A DNA stretch of 64,000 nucleotides from Rhodopirellula sp. P2. Lineage in GTDB: Bacteria; Planctomycetota; Planctomycetia; Pirellulales; Pirellulaceae. The stretch is taken from positions 1,531,001-1,595,000 of the forward strand of contig NZ_CP118225.1 of assembly GCF_028768465.1 (NCBI RefSeq), written 5' to 3'. Position numbers and translations under genes: made by a program. The notes beneath the pieces are model-generated. The model searched no databases and was not told where the DNA came from. It worked only from the letters and a program-made list of their open reading frames with translations. This document shows positions 25,146-35,168 of this stretch, piece after piece (the stretch's first letter is position 1; each line of letters opens with the position of its first letter).

Positions 25146-26639
25146 GATCAGACGATCCAACAACGCTGTGGCCATTCCGAGGACCAGCATGAAACCGCAC
25201 ATGTCGGTCACCGTGGTCAGCAACGGGCCACTGGCAACGGCGGGGTCAAACCCAAGTCGTTTGAGCAGCAGTGGAACGGTGCCACCGATCGAGACCGCGA
25301 TCAAAGTGTTTGCACACAACGCGATTCCCACGACCAGTCCGAGGTAAGGGTTGCCGTCCCAGACCACGGCGACAATCGCGACCAGCAGTCCGAGCACCGA
25401 TCCGTTGATCAGGCCGACACTCATCTCTTGCAGCCACACGCGAAACATTTCGGCCGGGCGAACCAAGCCGAGTGAAAGCTCTCGCATGCTGACCGCGACG
25501 GCTTGGTTGCCGCTGCAACCACTCATGTCGCTGATGATTGGAAGGAACACGGCCAACGCGATCACTTTGGAAAGCGTGTCTTGATACAAGGCGATGACAC
25601 CCGCCGCGCCGATGTTGAGCAGGATGTTGATGCTGAGCCAACTCAGTCGTCGTTTCGCTCTTTGCCAGAGCGGCATCGTTCGCAATTCTTCCCCGCCGAT
25701 GATCCCCTGGCTTTTTAGGAAATCGTTTTCGGCGGCACGGGTCGATTCGTAGTCCACGGCGTTTCGGTGGACGACGCCCAGAAGTTTGTGGTTGTCATCG
25801 ACGACGGGGACGCCCAAGAAGTGATGGGCGTCAAAGAAGTCACGCAGTTCATCCAGTGGCATGCTGGCGGTGACCGACAACGGATCGAGGATCATGATGT
25901 CCGCCACCGGGTCGGTGCGTTTGGCGAACAGCAGGTTCCGCATGGGCAGCACACCAACCAGTTTGTCGTTGTCGTCGGTCAGGTAGGCGTACTGAACGTC
26001 GTAGTCGCGAAACTCTTCGGCGTTTTCGGAGAGTGTCGTGATGACTTCGTGGACCAGGCTGCTCTGCTTGAAACGCAGGATCTCACGAACGAGCAGACCG
26101 CCGGCTTGGTCATCGCTGTAGGCGGCCAATTCTCGAACCGAGGCCGCATCCGCGGGCGGCATCGCCAGCAGAATGGATTCGGCTTGTTCGTCATCCAAGT
26201 CACCCAGCAAGTCAGCCTGTTCGTCGCTGGACATCTCTTGGACGATGGCCGCCGCATCTGCCGCATCCAGCGCGTCGACCAATTCGGCCGCTTGGGTCTC
26301 ACTCAGGTGACGCAGGACTTCGGCGGCCTCTTCGGCGGGAAGCAAGGTCAGGACGGCGGTGTGATGCTCCTCGTCCAAACGGCTCAGAGCCAGGGCTTGG
26401 TCGTTCGCCGCTAGGCTGGAAAGGAAACCCTCCAGAGCTTCCGCGTCACCGGCTTCGGCGAGTTCTCCCAGTCGTTCCCATGGTCGCCAATCGGATGGCG
26501 GTCCGGTCTCGTTGGAATCGGCGGGCACGGTGCGGTCGGGGGAGGCGGGAGCATTCACGGGTGCAGAGGGCCGCTGGAAGGTGTAAATTGTCGGATTTGA
26601 GTTGCCACGGCTATTCCTACTGAGACTTCGCTTTGTCAC
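25143..26639 (-). CDS. mgtE: Magnesium transporter MgtE
   Basis: 498 residues from GTG at 26639, the first possible start after an in-frame TGA. Residues 45-170 are the MgtE N domain (repeated ALSRLDEEHHTAVLTLLP-like and MSSDEQADLLGDL units). Two CBS domains follow at about 170-310 (REILRFKQSSLVHEVITTL; VADIMILDPLSVTASMPL). From 330 come five membrane helices, including the conserved SDMSGCSGNQA motif of the ion path and LLKRLGFDPAVASGPLLTTVTD. It imports Mg2+ and is gated by Mg2+ binding to the cytosolic N/CBS domains. Its stop codon is the end of a palindromic repeat, and its start overlaps that of the divergent M20 gene. Confidence 0.93.
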   Translation of the reverse strand: MTKRSLSRNSRGNSNPTIYTFQRPSAPVNAPASPDRTVPADSNETGPPSDWRPWERLGELAEAGDAEALEGFLSSLAANDQALALSRLDEEHHTAVLTLLPAEEAAEVLRHLSETQAAELVDALDAADAAAIVQEMSSDEQADLLGDLDDEQAESILLAMPPADAASVRELAAYSDDQAGGLLVREILRFKQSSLVHEVITTLSENAEEFRDYDVQYAYLTDDNDKLVGVLPMRNLLFAKRTDPVADIMILDPLSVTASMPLDELRDFFDAHHFLGVPVVDDNHKLLGVVHRNAVDYESTRAAENDFLKSQGIIGGEELRTMPLWQRAKRRLSWLSINILLNIGAAGVIALYQDTLSKVIALAVFLPIISDMSGCSGNQAVAVSMRELSLGLVRPAEMFRVWLQEMSVGLINGSVLGLLVAIVAVVWDGNPYLGLVVGIALCANTLIAVSIGGTVPLLLKRLGFDPAVASGPLLTTVTDMCGFMLVLGMATALLDRLI

Positions 26640-27841
26640 TTGTTGTCAGACTATTGTCCGATTTGATCGCGTTTCCGACGGTCAGTCATACCAGCAATCA
26701 GGCGATCACGGAGTGGGTGGGCGATCGTTTGCGAGCGCAAGGGTTCGAATGTGAGCAAACGCGGTACCTGGATGGCGACGGTGTCCCAAAATTCAATTTG
26801 GTTGCCAAGCGTCTGCCGGTCGACTCGCTGGGACAAGCTGGGGACTTGTCTGTGCCGTCCGGCGATCGGGCTGAAAACCAAACTGGACTGGCTTATTTTT
26901 GTCACACCGATGTCGTGCCGGCAGATCGGTGGGGCGGGCCGGGCGGAAACCCCTTCGCGGCGGTGGTGGAAGACGACCGTTTGTATGGTCGCGGTGCGTG
27001 TGACATGAAGGGGTCGTTGGCCGCGATGCTTGCTGTGGTGGATGGTTTGGACGTGTCGCAGCAATCCGCTCCGCTCTGGATCGTTTGCACTGCCGATGAG
27101 GAAACGGGGCTCCGAGGTGCCAAGGAGTTGGCGCAAAGCAGCCCGGCCTATCGCGACCTTGTGGCGCACGATCCAGTCGCGTTGATCGGCGAGCCAACCG
27201 AATTGCGGGTGGTCCACGCGCACAAAGGCATGGGCGGATTTCGCGTGGTCTCGCATGGGCGAGCCGCTCACAGCAGCACCAATCGAGGCGTCAATGCGAA
27301 CGTGCTGATGATCCCCTTTCTGCAAACGATCCTCGAATTGCACGAACGAGCGCAGACGGACCCGATGTTGCGAGACGATCGATTCGACCCTCCGACACTG
27401 ACGTTCAACTTCGGAATCAGCGACCACGCCGACGCCACCAACATCGTTCCGGATCGCAGCGAAGTGTGGGCCAATTGGCGGACGATGCCCAGCGTCGATG
27501 GCGGCTGTTTGATGTCCGATGCGAAAGCTGCTGCCGAGCAACTTGGGTTGCATTTTTTCGGCTACAAATCGATTGCACCGCTGGAAACTCGCACCGATGA
27601 TCCGGCCCTGGTTCGAATGTGCGAGTTGGCCGTTCCTTATTGCGGGCGGGAAAAACCCGAAACGGTCTGTTATTCCACCGACGGCGCGGTGTTGGAAGAA
27701 CTCAGTCACCGAATCGTTTGTGGGCCAGGCAGCATTGAGCAGGCGCACACGGTCGATGAATTCATCGAACTGAAATCGCTGGAAGATGGAGTCTTGCTGT
27801 TTCAGGATGCCGTTCAGGCCTTCGCGATGCGGTCTTGTTAG
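26633..27841 (+). CDS. M20 family metallopeptidase (ArgE/DapE-like)
   Basis: 402 residues from TTG at 26633; TTG at 26654 is an alternative. FCHTDVVPADRW is the first metal site (His/Asp), GACDMKGSLAAMLA the second Asp block, and CTADEETGLRGAKEL gives the catalytic and metal Glu pair; GMGGFRVVSHGRAAHSS opens the lid/dimerisation domain. The set fits acetylornithine deacetylase/succinyl-diaminopimelate desuccinylase enzymes; ArgE-type function is a reasonable guess, not shown. Divergent from mgtE with the 5' ends of the two frames overlapping by 7 bases. Confidence 0.88.
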   Translation: MSLVVRLLSDLIAFPTVSHTSNQAITEWVGDRLRAQGFECEQTRYLDGDGVPKFNLVAKRLPVDSLGQAGDLSVPSGDRAENQTGLAYFCHTDVVPADRWGGPGGNPFAAVVEDDRLYGRGACDMKGSLAAMLAVVDGLDVSQQSAPLWIVCTADEETGLRGAKELAQSSPAYRDLVAHDPVALIGEPTELRVVHAHKGMGGFRVVSHGRAAHSSTNRGVNANVLMIPFLQTILELHERAQTDPMLRDDRFDPPTLTFNFGISDHADATNIVPDRSEVWANWRTMPSVDGGCLMSDAKAAAEQLGLHFFGYKSIAPLETRTDDPALVRMCELAVPYCGREKPETVCYSTDGAVLEELSHRIVCGPGSIEQAHTVDEFIELKSLEDGVLLFQDAVQAFAMRSC

Positions 27842-27870
27842 CTCACCAACCTGACCGACTGGTGGATGAG

Positions 27871-28362
27871 TCAGACGAAGAAGGAGTCGATCCCAGCGGC
27901 ATCGAACGCGGATTCGTAGTGCTCGATGCGAGTCGGGCGTGGTTCATCGCCCGGCCACCAAACCGCGACCACGTCAAAGCGGCAGGCAACGCCAAGTAGC
28001 TTCTGACGTTTCAAGTACCGCAGGGCCGCGCGGGTGATGCGGGCTTGTTTGTTTTCGTCGACTCGGTCGGCCGGGTGACCCGGCCGTGTGGTGGAGAGCG
28101 TTTTGACTTCCACAAACACCATCAGCCGTGGACGTTTGCGAATCGCGATCAGGTCGATTTCACCAGCGCGATCGGATTCACTTTCGGCGATGACTTGCAG
28201 CCCTTTGCGTCGCAGCAACCGAGCGGCCACTTGCTCACCACGGCGACCGAGTGGGGCATCGTCATCAATCGCACCAAATCGCTGGTCGATGTACCACTCG
28301 TGCCAGCGCTGGGCATGCGAGGTGATCCAAGCGAGGGCTCGGGGGACGCGATCGGCGGCCAA
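27871..28362 (-). CDS. yraN: YraN family (UPF0102) endonuclease-like protein
   Basis: 163 residues from TTG at 28362. The core LGRRGEQVAARLLRRKG, then AGEIDLIAIRKRPRLMVFVEVKT, is the YraN fold: a Holliday-junction-resolvase-like site with Asp and the E-x-K pair. It begins 9 bases after the vWA gene stop on the same strand. The family's exact substrate is unsettled; in some bacteria it is linked to DNA processing. An extra 30 residues at the N-terminus precede the usual family start. Confidence 0.87.
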   Translation of the reverse strand: MAADRVPRALAWITSHAQRWHEWYIDQRFGAIDDDAPLGRRGEQVAARLLRRKGLQVIAESESDRAGEIDLIAIRKRPRLMVFVEVKTLSTTRPGHPADRVDENKQARITRAALRYLKRQKLLGVACRFDVVAVWWPGDEPRPTRIEHYESAFDAAGIDSFFV

Positions 28363-28371
28363 GCGTCGGCC

Positions 28372-29934
28372 TCAGGGTTTGGGGACGTGGCGGTATTGAC
28401 CGAAGTTCTTTTCCGCGATCCGCCGCATCCGACTTTCGCCTTCGCGGCTGTGGTAGCTGATCGTGTGAACGATGCTGATCGGGTCGGTGTCACCGAACAA
28501 GTTGGTCGACCGGTTCTCTTCGGTGAGCAAATCTTCAATGCCTTGTGGGAACTCGCCGTCGGACAGCAGGAAGATCACGTCGGGTTTGAGTTCCAACGCA
28601 AATCGCAGCGGCTCGTAGGGAGCTTTGCCGCGGTCCATCGACACTCGCATCGCCCAATTGCGAAGTTGTTGTTTGTTGTTGGCGGTGGCGTAAGCACTGC
28701 GTGATTCGGGGGCGGCAGACCCGGACAGCTGCATGTAGTCGCACTCGGCGTCAAAGAAAACAACGTAGAAACGTTGCTTTTCAGTGAGCATGTCAATCGA
28801 TTGAAGCAGGGCGGATCGAGCCGAGGTGAAGGCGTCACCCATGCTGCCGGAGCTGTCGACGAGGTAGACAAAGTGGTTGCCGCCCCCTTCGACCCCGCAG
28901 AATTCCATCTGCGAGTTGGCGTCGGAACTCAGCTTTTGCATCGCTTGAGAAGCTGCGGACGAGGAGCTGGAAAGCGACGAGAGGTTCGAGGCGGCCGCAG
29001 CGACCGAGTCCATGGCGGTGGAGGTGATGTCCACGATTGGCATCTCACCCATCTCACTGACGTCGTACTGGGTTTCATCGGGCTGCGACGAAGTCGGCTC
29101 GGTGACCGGTTCGCTGCTTTCGATGGAAAAGGTTTCCATGGCGGTCTCTTCATTCTCGCTGGTCGCGGAAGCGGAGAACGCCATCTGGTCTTTGGGGCGA
29201 GCGTTGTTGAGAGTGAATGCGGCGAGGAGGAACAGCAGAACCAAGTGAACGATGGCGCTGGCGATCACCGCGACGGGTTGGCGACGACGACCGCTGGTGT
29301 CGGTTTCGCTGTCGTTCGCAACGACGCTTGGTAGCGGTTTGCTGGATGGGGGCGGTTCGTCGTCCGCTGAAAGGCGTTGGGCTGCGGAGGAAACAGGCGA
29401 GTCTTCCAGCAGGTCGAGTTTCGCAGTCGCGTCGGTTTCGATTGGGGCTTGATCGGTGGCCCCGTCTGAATCAGGAGCATCCGTCGGAGCGGGAGAGACG
29501 GCATCCGGCAAAGTTGCTTCGCCGAGGCGTCTCATCTTTGGCGCTCGCACCGAGACGCCATGACCTGGATCGTGTCGGGTGGTGACCTTCGCGAAGGAAT
29601 CAAACGCTTCGCGAACTTCGTTCCACGACGAGAAGTGACCGGTTCGTTGAAGGCCCGCAGGATTCCAGTTGTGGTGCGATGCGGAGGGGGCTGGTTCAGT
29701 GACGCTGGGCCGATCAGCTGTCTCGCCCCGTTCAATCGATTCGAGTTCCGCTTCGATTTGGGAAGCGGTTGCTTCCAGTCGGGCGGCATTGGCTTCGAGT
29801 CGTGCCGCATGTGCCTCGTGGCGGACGCGAATCAATGCGGATTGCAGTTGTTGTTTCCGGTCACGCAACGCGTCGGCATGGTCCGGCGGCAGGTCGGAGG
29901 CGTGGTCGACGCGATTGGGATCGGGAGCGTTCAT
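28372..29934 (-). CDS. vWA domain protein with central TM segment
   Basis: 520 residues from ATG at 29934, whose A is shared with the preceding TGA (TGATG). Residues 20-70 are a coiled coil (RLEANAARLEATASQIEAELESIE), followed by a Pro/Ser-rich linker, one membrane helix near 225-245 (AVIASAIVHLVLLFLLAAF), a Ser/Thr-rich linker, and a von Willebrand A domain from about 345 with an intact MIDAS (YLVDSSGSMGD) and FLLSDGEFP. The vWA domain probably faces the periplasm and binds a partner through metal. Middle gene of DJ-1 - vWA - yraN. Confidence 0.86.
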   Translation of the reverse strand: MNAPDPNRVDHASDLPPDHADALRDRKQQLQSALIRVRHEAHAARLEANAARLEATASQIEAELESIERGETADRPSVTEPAPSASHHNWNPAGLQRTGHFSSWNEVREAFDSFAKVTTRHDPGHGVSVRAPKMRRLGEATLPDAVSPAPTDAPDSDGATDQAPIETDATAKLDLLEDSPVSSAAQRLSADDEPPPSSKPLPSVVANDSETDTSGRRRQPVAVIASAIVHLVLLFLLAAFTLNNARPKDQMAFSASATSENEETAMETFSIESSEPVTEPTSSQPDETQYDVSEMGEMPIVDITSTAMDSVAAAASNLSSLSSSSSAASQAMQKLSSDANSQMEFCGVEGGGNHFVYLVDSSGSMGDAFTSARSALLQSIDMLTEKQRFYVVFFDAECDYMQLSGSAAPESRSAYATANNKQQLRNWAMRVSMDRGKAPYEPLRFALELKPDVIFLLSDGEFPQGIEDLLTEENRSTNLFGDTDPISIVHTISYHSREGESRMRRIAEKNFGQYRHVPKP

Positions 29935-30506
29935 CAATCCGAGGGGAGCAGTCGGTTGAATTCACGCATCCATGCGGGGTGAGCGGGCCAAGCCGGTGCG
30001 GTCACCAGGTTGCCATCGACGTGGGCGGTGTCCATGCCTTCGCCGGGCGGCATGTAAGTGCCGCCGCCGATTTGAACTTCGGGTGCAACGGCGGGGTAGC
30101 AACTGCACTGGCGATTTTTCAGCACGCCGGCGGCGGCCAAAATTTGCGGTCCATGACAGACCGCGGCGATGGGTTTGTTCTGGTCCGCGAAATGGCGAAC
30201 GATGTCGAGGACTTGCTCGTTCAGACGCAGGTACTCCGGTGCTCGGCCGCCGGGGATCACCAAGGCGTCGAAGGTTTCGGGGTTCAAACCGTCGAAGTCG
30301 GCGGTGATGGCGAACCGGTGGCCTGGTTTTTCGGTGTAGGTCTGGTGGCCTTCGAAGTCATGGATCGCGGTGGCCACGGAGTCGCCGGCGGATTTGCCGG
30401 GGCAGACGGTCGCCACCTCGTGCTCCAGCATCAGCAGCATCTGGTAGGGAACCATGGCTTCGTAATCTTCGACGAAGTCGCCGACGAGCATCAAAATTTT
30501 GGCCAT
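29934..30506 (-). CDS. DJ-1/PfpI family protein
   Basis: 190 residues, ATG at 30506. The alpha/beta flavodoxin-like fold of the family is recognisable: [32 protein letters not shown] and the nucleophile elbow [10 protein letters not shown] with the reactive Cys followed by His. Members act as glyoxalases, deglycases or peptidases/chaperones; which applies cannot be decided. First gene of the operon with the vWA and YraN genes, sharing one base with the vWA start codon. Confidence 0.88.
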   Translation of the reverse strand: MAKILMLVGDFVEDYEAMVPYQMLLMLEHEVATVCPGKSAGDSVATAIHDFEGHQTYTEKPGHRFAITADFDGLNPETFDALVIPGGRAPEYLRLNEQVLDIVRHFADQNKPIAAVCHGPQILAAAGVLKNRQCSCYPAVAPEVQIGGGTYMPPGEGMDTAHVDGNLVTAPAWPAHPAWMREFNRLLPSD

Positions 30507-30764
30507 TCTGGCTGGGAGCGGATACGAGGGAGTGGGATCGAGGCCGCCAAAAAGAGCCCGCGGGACGTGCGGAAGCTCACAGCCACGATGAAAGTCGCGA
30601 AAAACAGGGGGCGATTACGACGTTTGAATCGATCTTTCGGCCCCTTTTCTCGCCAGCCGAGTGTACCGGAAACGGTTCCAATTGGGAAATTCGCGGTCGC
30701 GGTGATCGTGGATTATGCTGAACGGTCTTCCGGATGGCTCCCGTTCTTTTCTGGTATCGCTGCA

Positions 30765-32354
30765 ATGCACCGCTCTTCTCAATTCCGCCTCAGCCTTTCA
30801 TTCACGCTGGTTGCCGCCTGCGCTTTGGGGGGGGCTGCTTCTGCACTTGCTGATCACGAACTGCTGGGCCCGGTTGAGACCCGCCAGCTTGGGTTGGAAG
30901 AGGTCTGGCGTCGCAGTCTGAGCGTTCCGGCTGGTCGTCAATCCATTGTCGATCAACAAATGGTGGTCCACGAAACGCAGAGTCATGTGTTTGTGGAGAT
31001 CGTGCAAAAGTCGGGCAAATCCAAGCCTGTCGCAGCGGCTGCTGACGCCGAGTCCACTGAAAATGCGATCGACGAAAATGCCATCGTCTACGCCCGGTTT
31101 CAGGTCGACACCGATCTGACCAACCGGGGAGCCATCGACCAAGCGGAAGCAGAACGCTTGGGCCGGAATGAAATGCTTCGGTTGAAACGGCGTGGCATCG
31201 AAGCCAAGTCACGGACTCGGAAGGTGCCAATGATTCGGTTCTACACCTTGTCAGATGATGGGACCGTGGAATGCCGAGACGCTGAATCGGGGGATCTGAT
31301 TTGGTTGCAACGGGTCGGATCCGAACGGCGTGGCTATGGCGGTTTGGGCGTCGATGAAGAGTTCGTCTCCGTCGTCAATGGTGGCGAGTTGATCAAACTG
31401 GATGTCAAAAATGGCCAAGTGTTCGGTACCACCGCACTGGAATATGTGCCACTGAGAGGCGTCGTGCATTGCAACGGGTTTGCGCTGGTGCCGTCGATTG
31501 GTGATCGGATTGTTTGTTATGGATTGGTGGATCCAACCCTGGATCCGTTCGCTGAGATCGTCGCGGGATCGTCCTCGGCGGTGCCAACGCATGCCGCGGA
31601 TTCCAACAAAGTGGCTTGGGGAACCAGCCGAGGTTTTGTGTATGTGATGAAGATGGAAGGCGAACCCAACGTGCAATTTCGCTTGAACACGGATGGCATC
31701 GTCAGCGGTTCTCCCGCGGCCGCCTCGGGAGAACGGTTTTTCTTCGGCTCCGAATCCGGCCAGATCTACGGCATCAAAGCGACTCGGGAAGGGGAAGTGC
31801 TGTGGAGTCGGCCAACGGGCGAGCCGATTTATTCCAGCCCCATTTTCTATAATGAGAAGGTCTTGTACCCGACCATCTATGGCAACTTGATGTGCGTTTC
31901 GGCGAGCGACGGTTATTCGGTTTGGCCGCAGATGGTGCCGGGTGTGCAGGAGTTGCTCGGTGCGATTGATGGCAAGATCTACGCGCGCAGTTTGTCGGGC
32001 TCCCTGTTGGTGGTGTCAGCGGAAGACGGCAAGTTGCTCGGTCGTTTTCCCGGCATTCAGCCTGAGGCTTTGGTGGTCAATCGCTACTCCGATCGCCTGT
32101 ACTTGGTCAACAATCGCGGCACGATGCAGTGCCTGCGACGCCCCGGTTCGGTCCTGCCAACGGTGATCAAGTCGACGGCTCCTGCTGAAACCGAAGAGGA
32201 AGCCGAGGTCCAGTTGGAGACGACGAAGCCAAAAGAGACCACGCCCGAGAACGCCGATCCATTTGGTGGGGGCGGTGGAGCGGATCCATTTGGAGGCGCG
32301 ATGGAAGACCCCTTTGCTCCTGCGGGGGGGCAAGATCCTTTCGGCGACTTCTGA
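30765..32354 (+). CDS. Exported PQQ-like beta-propeller protein
   Basis: 529 residues from ATG at 30765 with a signal peptide ending near GGAASALA. From about 150 the chain consists of PQQ/BamB-type blades: DAESGDLIWLQRVG, VKNGQVFGTTALEY, ATREGEVLWSRPTGEPIYSSP and SASDGYSVWPQM. The C-terminus is low-complexity, with repeated DPFGG units (DPFGGGGGADPFGG, QDPFGDF). Periplasmic location is inferred. The frame extends far upstream without a stop but lacks sense there, so the ATG before the signal peptide was chosen. Binding partner unknown; it precedes gyrB by 200 bases. Confidence 0.82.
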   Translation: MHRSSQFRLSLSFTLVAACALGGAASALADHELLGPVETRQLGLEEVWRRSLSVPAGRQSIVDQQMVVHETQSHVFVEIVQKSGKSKPVAAAADAESTENAIDENAIVYARFQVDTDLTNRGAIDQAEAERLGRNEMLRLKRRGIEAKSRTRKVPMIRFYTLSDDGTVECRDAESGDLIWLQRVGSERRGYGGLGVDEEFVSVVNGGELIKLDVKNGQVFGTTALEYVPLRGVVHCNGFALVPSIGDRIVCYGLVDPTLDPFAEIVAGSSSAVPTHAADSNKVAWGTSRGFVYVMKMEGEPNVQFRLNTDGIVSGSPAAASGERFFFGSESGQIYGIKATREGEVLWSRPTGEPIYSSPIFYNEKVLYPTIYGNLMCVSASDGYSVWPQMVPGVQELLGAIDGKIYARSLSGSLLVVSAEDGKLLGRFPGIQPEALVVNRYSDRLYLVNNRGTMQCLRRPGSVLPTVIKSTAPAETEEEAEVQLETTKPKETTPENADPFGGGGGADPFGGAMEDPFAPAGGQDPFGDF

Positions 32355-32554
32355 TTTCGGCCCAGGATCGCTCTGGGAGGCCCTCTCCTGAATCGGAAAC
32401 GTTTCCTCGCAGAGCCCACGCACGTGATCTAGCGCAAAGTCGTTCTTTTTGGTAGAATGCTGCCTGCTATTTGACGCTTTTTTTTGACGAGCAGGCGAGA
32501 CCGCCTGCAGCGTCAAAAACCCCGCATTTGACGGCCTCCACGGGCCGCCCATTC

Positions 32555-35164
32555 ATGAGCGATTCATCCTCGACTGACCCTGCTTCGAACGACCCATCCG
32601 AGGATCCAAACGTTGTGCCCGCTGGTGCGGTTTCCGGCGACGGGAATGCAGCCGAGGTGATCGCTGGTCCGCAAAAACCGGTGGAACGTGTTTCGACGGG
32701 ACCGGCGGCGAACTCGGAGTACACCGACAAGGATTTGCTGCACCTGTCGGATCTCGAGCACGTCCGCGAACGTCCCGGGATGTACATCGGTGACACGACC
32801 GTCCGCGGTCTGCACCACTTGGTCTACGAAGTCGTCGACAACTCGATCGATGAAGCCATGGCTGGTTTCGCCAAATCGGTCAGCGTGATCGTTCACACCG
32901 ATGGCAGTGTCACGGTGGAAGACGATGGTCGCGGGGTTCCCGTGACGCGGCACGATCAGTTGTCAGAAGAGCTGGATCGCGAGGTCAGCACGCTGGAGGG
33001 CGTGATGACGGTGCTGAAGTTCGGCGGCAAGTTCGAAAAGGGGGCGTACCAAACCTCCGGCGGTTTGCACGGCGTCGGTGTCACCGTGGTGAACTTCTTG
33101 AGCCAGTGGGCCGAGGTGGAAGTCAGCCGGGATGGGTCGACTTGGACTCAGGGGTACGAACGCGGCATTCCCACCGGTCCGATTCAGAAAGGTCGGCCGA
33201 CGAAAAAGACGGGAACCAAGACCACGTTCAAAGCCGATGGGCAGATCTTCACGGTCACCAAGTACAACTTTGACACGCTGCAGAAACGACTGCAGGAACT
33301 TGCCTTCCTCAACAGTGGCGTTCGCATCAAATTCCTCGACGAGCGAAATGGCGAAGGCGGCGACTACCAGTATGACCGTGGGATCGTTGAGTTCGTGGAA
33401 CACCTCAACCGTGCCAGCGACGTGTTGCACGGCGATGTGATTCAGTTCGTCGGTGAGAAAGAAGGTGTCGAGTACGACATGGCGCTGCAGTACAGCACCG
33501 AGTTCACGGAAACGGTTCAGTCGTACGTCAACAACATTCACACCATCGAAGGCGGAACGCACGTGTCCGGTTTTCGATCCGCTTTGACGCGGACGCTGAA
33601 CAACTACGGCAAGAAAGAAGGCCTGTTCAAGAGCACCACGCCAACCGGCGATGACTTTCGTGAAGGTCTGACGGCGGTGATCAGCGTGCGGGTTCCTCAT
33701 CCGCAGTTCGAAGGTCAAACCAAAACCAAGCTCGGCAATGGCGAAGTCGACGGCATCATCACCAGTGGTGTTGGCGAAGCGCTCAGCAAGTACCTGGAGG
33801 AGAATCCTCGAACGGCCAAGGCGATTGTTCGCAAAGGTTTGCTTGCCGCGGAAGCTCGCGAAGCAGCACGCAAGGCCAAGGATCAGCTGCGGAAACGAAA
33901 GGACGCCCTCGGTGGCGGTGGTTTGCCCGGCAAGCTTCGCGATTGCATTTCCAAGAAGATGGAAGAGTGCGAAGTTTACCTGGTCGAAGGTGATTCGGCC
34001 GGTGGGTCGGCCGAAGGCGGACGGATGCGAGAGTATCAAGCGATCCTGCCGCTTCGCGGTAAGATCATCAACGCCTACAAAAGCCGCGAAGACAAGGTGC
34101 TGGCCAACGAAGAAGTCCAGTCGATGATCCAAGCGATCGGGACTGGAATCGGTGCCGATCAGGATCTCACGCGACGCCGGTACAACAAAGTCATCATCAT
34201 GACGGATGCCGACGTCGATGGCAGTCACATTCGCACGTTGTTGCTGTGTTTCTTCTATCGACAGATGTATCAATTGGTTGCCGCGGGGCACGTCTACGTG
34301 GCCCAGCCGCCTTTGTTCCGGGTCTCGCAAGGCAAGAGCCGTTACTACATCCAATCGGAAGAGGAGATGAAGGGCCAGTTGCTCGAACGCGGTTTGAACG
34401 ACACGCGGTTTGAGACCGAAGACGGACGCAGCGCCGAAGGCGATACAATGCGAGCTCTCTGCGTTGCGCTCGCGTCGATGGAAGATGCGATTGTCGCCTT
34501 GGAACGACGTGGCGTCAGTCTGCGTGTTCACAGCGAACGATTCGATCCAGTCACCGGCAAGCTGCCTCCGTTCTTGTTGACGATCCTGGGGGAAGAGCAC
34601 TGGTTCATGAAGCAAGCGGATGTGGAGACTTATCTGGCTGAAAACAATGCTTCCTTGGACATCGATCAGCCTGAAGAAGAGTTGAATGCCGATGGTGAGC
34701 CCGTGCCTGAGAGTCACGAACCAGAAAGGTTGGTCGCGCACTTGGCTGAGCTGCATGAGGTTCGGACGATCAACAGCGGTTTGAAGGACATGGAGCCGCT
34801 CGGGTTCGGGTTGCAGGATTTGATTCCAGCCGACCGAACCGGTTCCACCACGCCACGCTTCGAGCTCGTTCGCGGCGAAGATCTGCGGCGGCCGCTGGAA
34901 GACCTGCGAGAGCTGTTGCCGGAAGTGCGGGCGGCTGGTGAAAAGGGGTTGCAAGTGACCCGCTTTAAAGGGCTGGGCGAAATGAACGCGGAAGAGCTCC
35001 GCGAAACAACGCTCGATCCCGCCAACCGGACACTGGTGAAGGTCAATCTGACCGACGCGGGTGCGGCCGACGAAATGTTCCGTTTGTTGATGGGTGACAA
35101 AGTTGAACCCCGTCGCGAATTCATCGAAACCCACGCACTTGATGTGCGAAACTTGGACGTCTAG
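32555..35164 (+). CDS. gyrB: DNA gyrase subunit B
   Basis: 869 residues from ATG at 32555; an in-frame TTG at 32471 is less likely. After a 65-residue acidic, low-complexity N-terminal extension come the GHKL ATPase ([45 protein letters not shown]), the transducer, the Toprim domain ([25 protein letters not shown]) and the C-terminal tail ending in RREFIE-type residues. The Gram-negative-type insert in the Toprim region is present (roughly 34370-34900). It introduces negative supercoils together with GyrA, which is not in this window. Confidence 0.96.
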   Translation: MSDSSSTDPASNDPSEDPNVVPAGAVSGDGNAAEVIAGPQKPVERVSTGPAANSEYTDKDLLHLSDLEHVRERPGMYIGDTTVRGLHHLVYEVVDNSIDEAMAGFAKSVSVIVHTDGSVTVEDDGRGVPVTRHDQLSEELDREVSTLEGVMTVLKFGGKFEKGAYQTSGGLHGVGVTVVNFLSQWAEVEVSRDGSTWTQGYERGIPTGPIQKGRPTKKTGTKTTFKADGQIFTVTKYNFDTLQKRLQELAFLNSGVRIKFLDERNGEGGDYQYDRGIVEFVEHLNRASDVLHGDVIQFVGEKEGVEYDMALQYSTEFTETVQSYVNNIHTIEGGTHVSGFRSALTRTLNNYGKKEGLFKSTTPTGDDFREGLTAVISVRVPHPQFEGQTKTKLGNGEVDGIITSGVGEALSKYLEENPRTAKAIVRKGLLAAEAREAARKAKDQLRKRKDALGGGGLPGKLRDCISKKMEECEVYLVEGDSAGGSAEGGRMREYQAILPLRGKIINAYKSREDKVLANEEVQSMIQAIGTGIGADQDLTRRRYNKVIIMTDADVDGSHIRTLLLCFFYRQMYQLVAAGHVYVAQPPLFRVSQGKSRYYIQSEEEMKGQLLERGLNDTRFETEDGRSAEGDTMRALCVALASMEDAIVALERRGVSLRVHSERFDPVTGKLPPFLLTILGEEHWFMKQADVETYLAENNASLDIDQPEEELNADGEPVPESHEPERLVAHLAELHEVRTINSGLKDMEPLGFGLQDLIPADRTGSTTPRFELVRGEDLRRPLEDLRELLPEVRAAGEKGLQVTRFKGLGEMNAEELRETTLDPANRTLVKVNLTDAGAADEMFRLLMGDKVEPRREFIETHALDVRNLDV

Positions 35165-35168
35165 CACG

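Noticed and set aside
26635-26647. GTCACTTGTTGT at the mgtE start as another copy of the 13.3 kb palindrome
   Set aside because: Only 12 bases match, and the palindrome partner is absent; probably chance.
29769-30764. N-terminal extension of the PQQ-propeller gene by 332 residues
   Set aside because: The extension is antisense to the vWA and DJ-1 genes and would bury a clear signal peptide; ATG 30765 is preferred.
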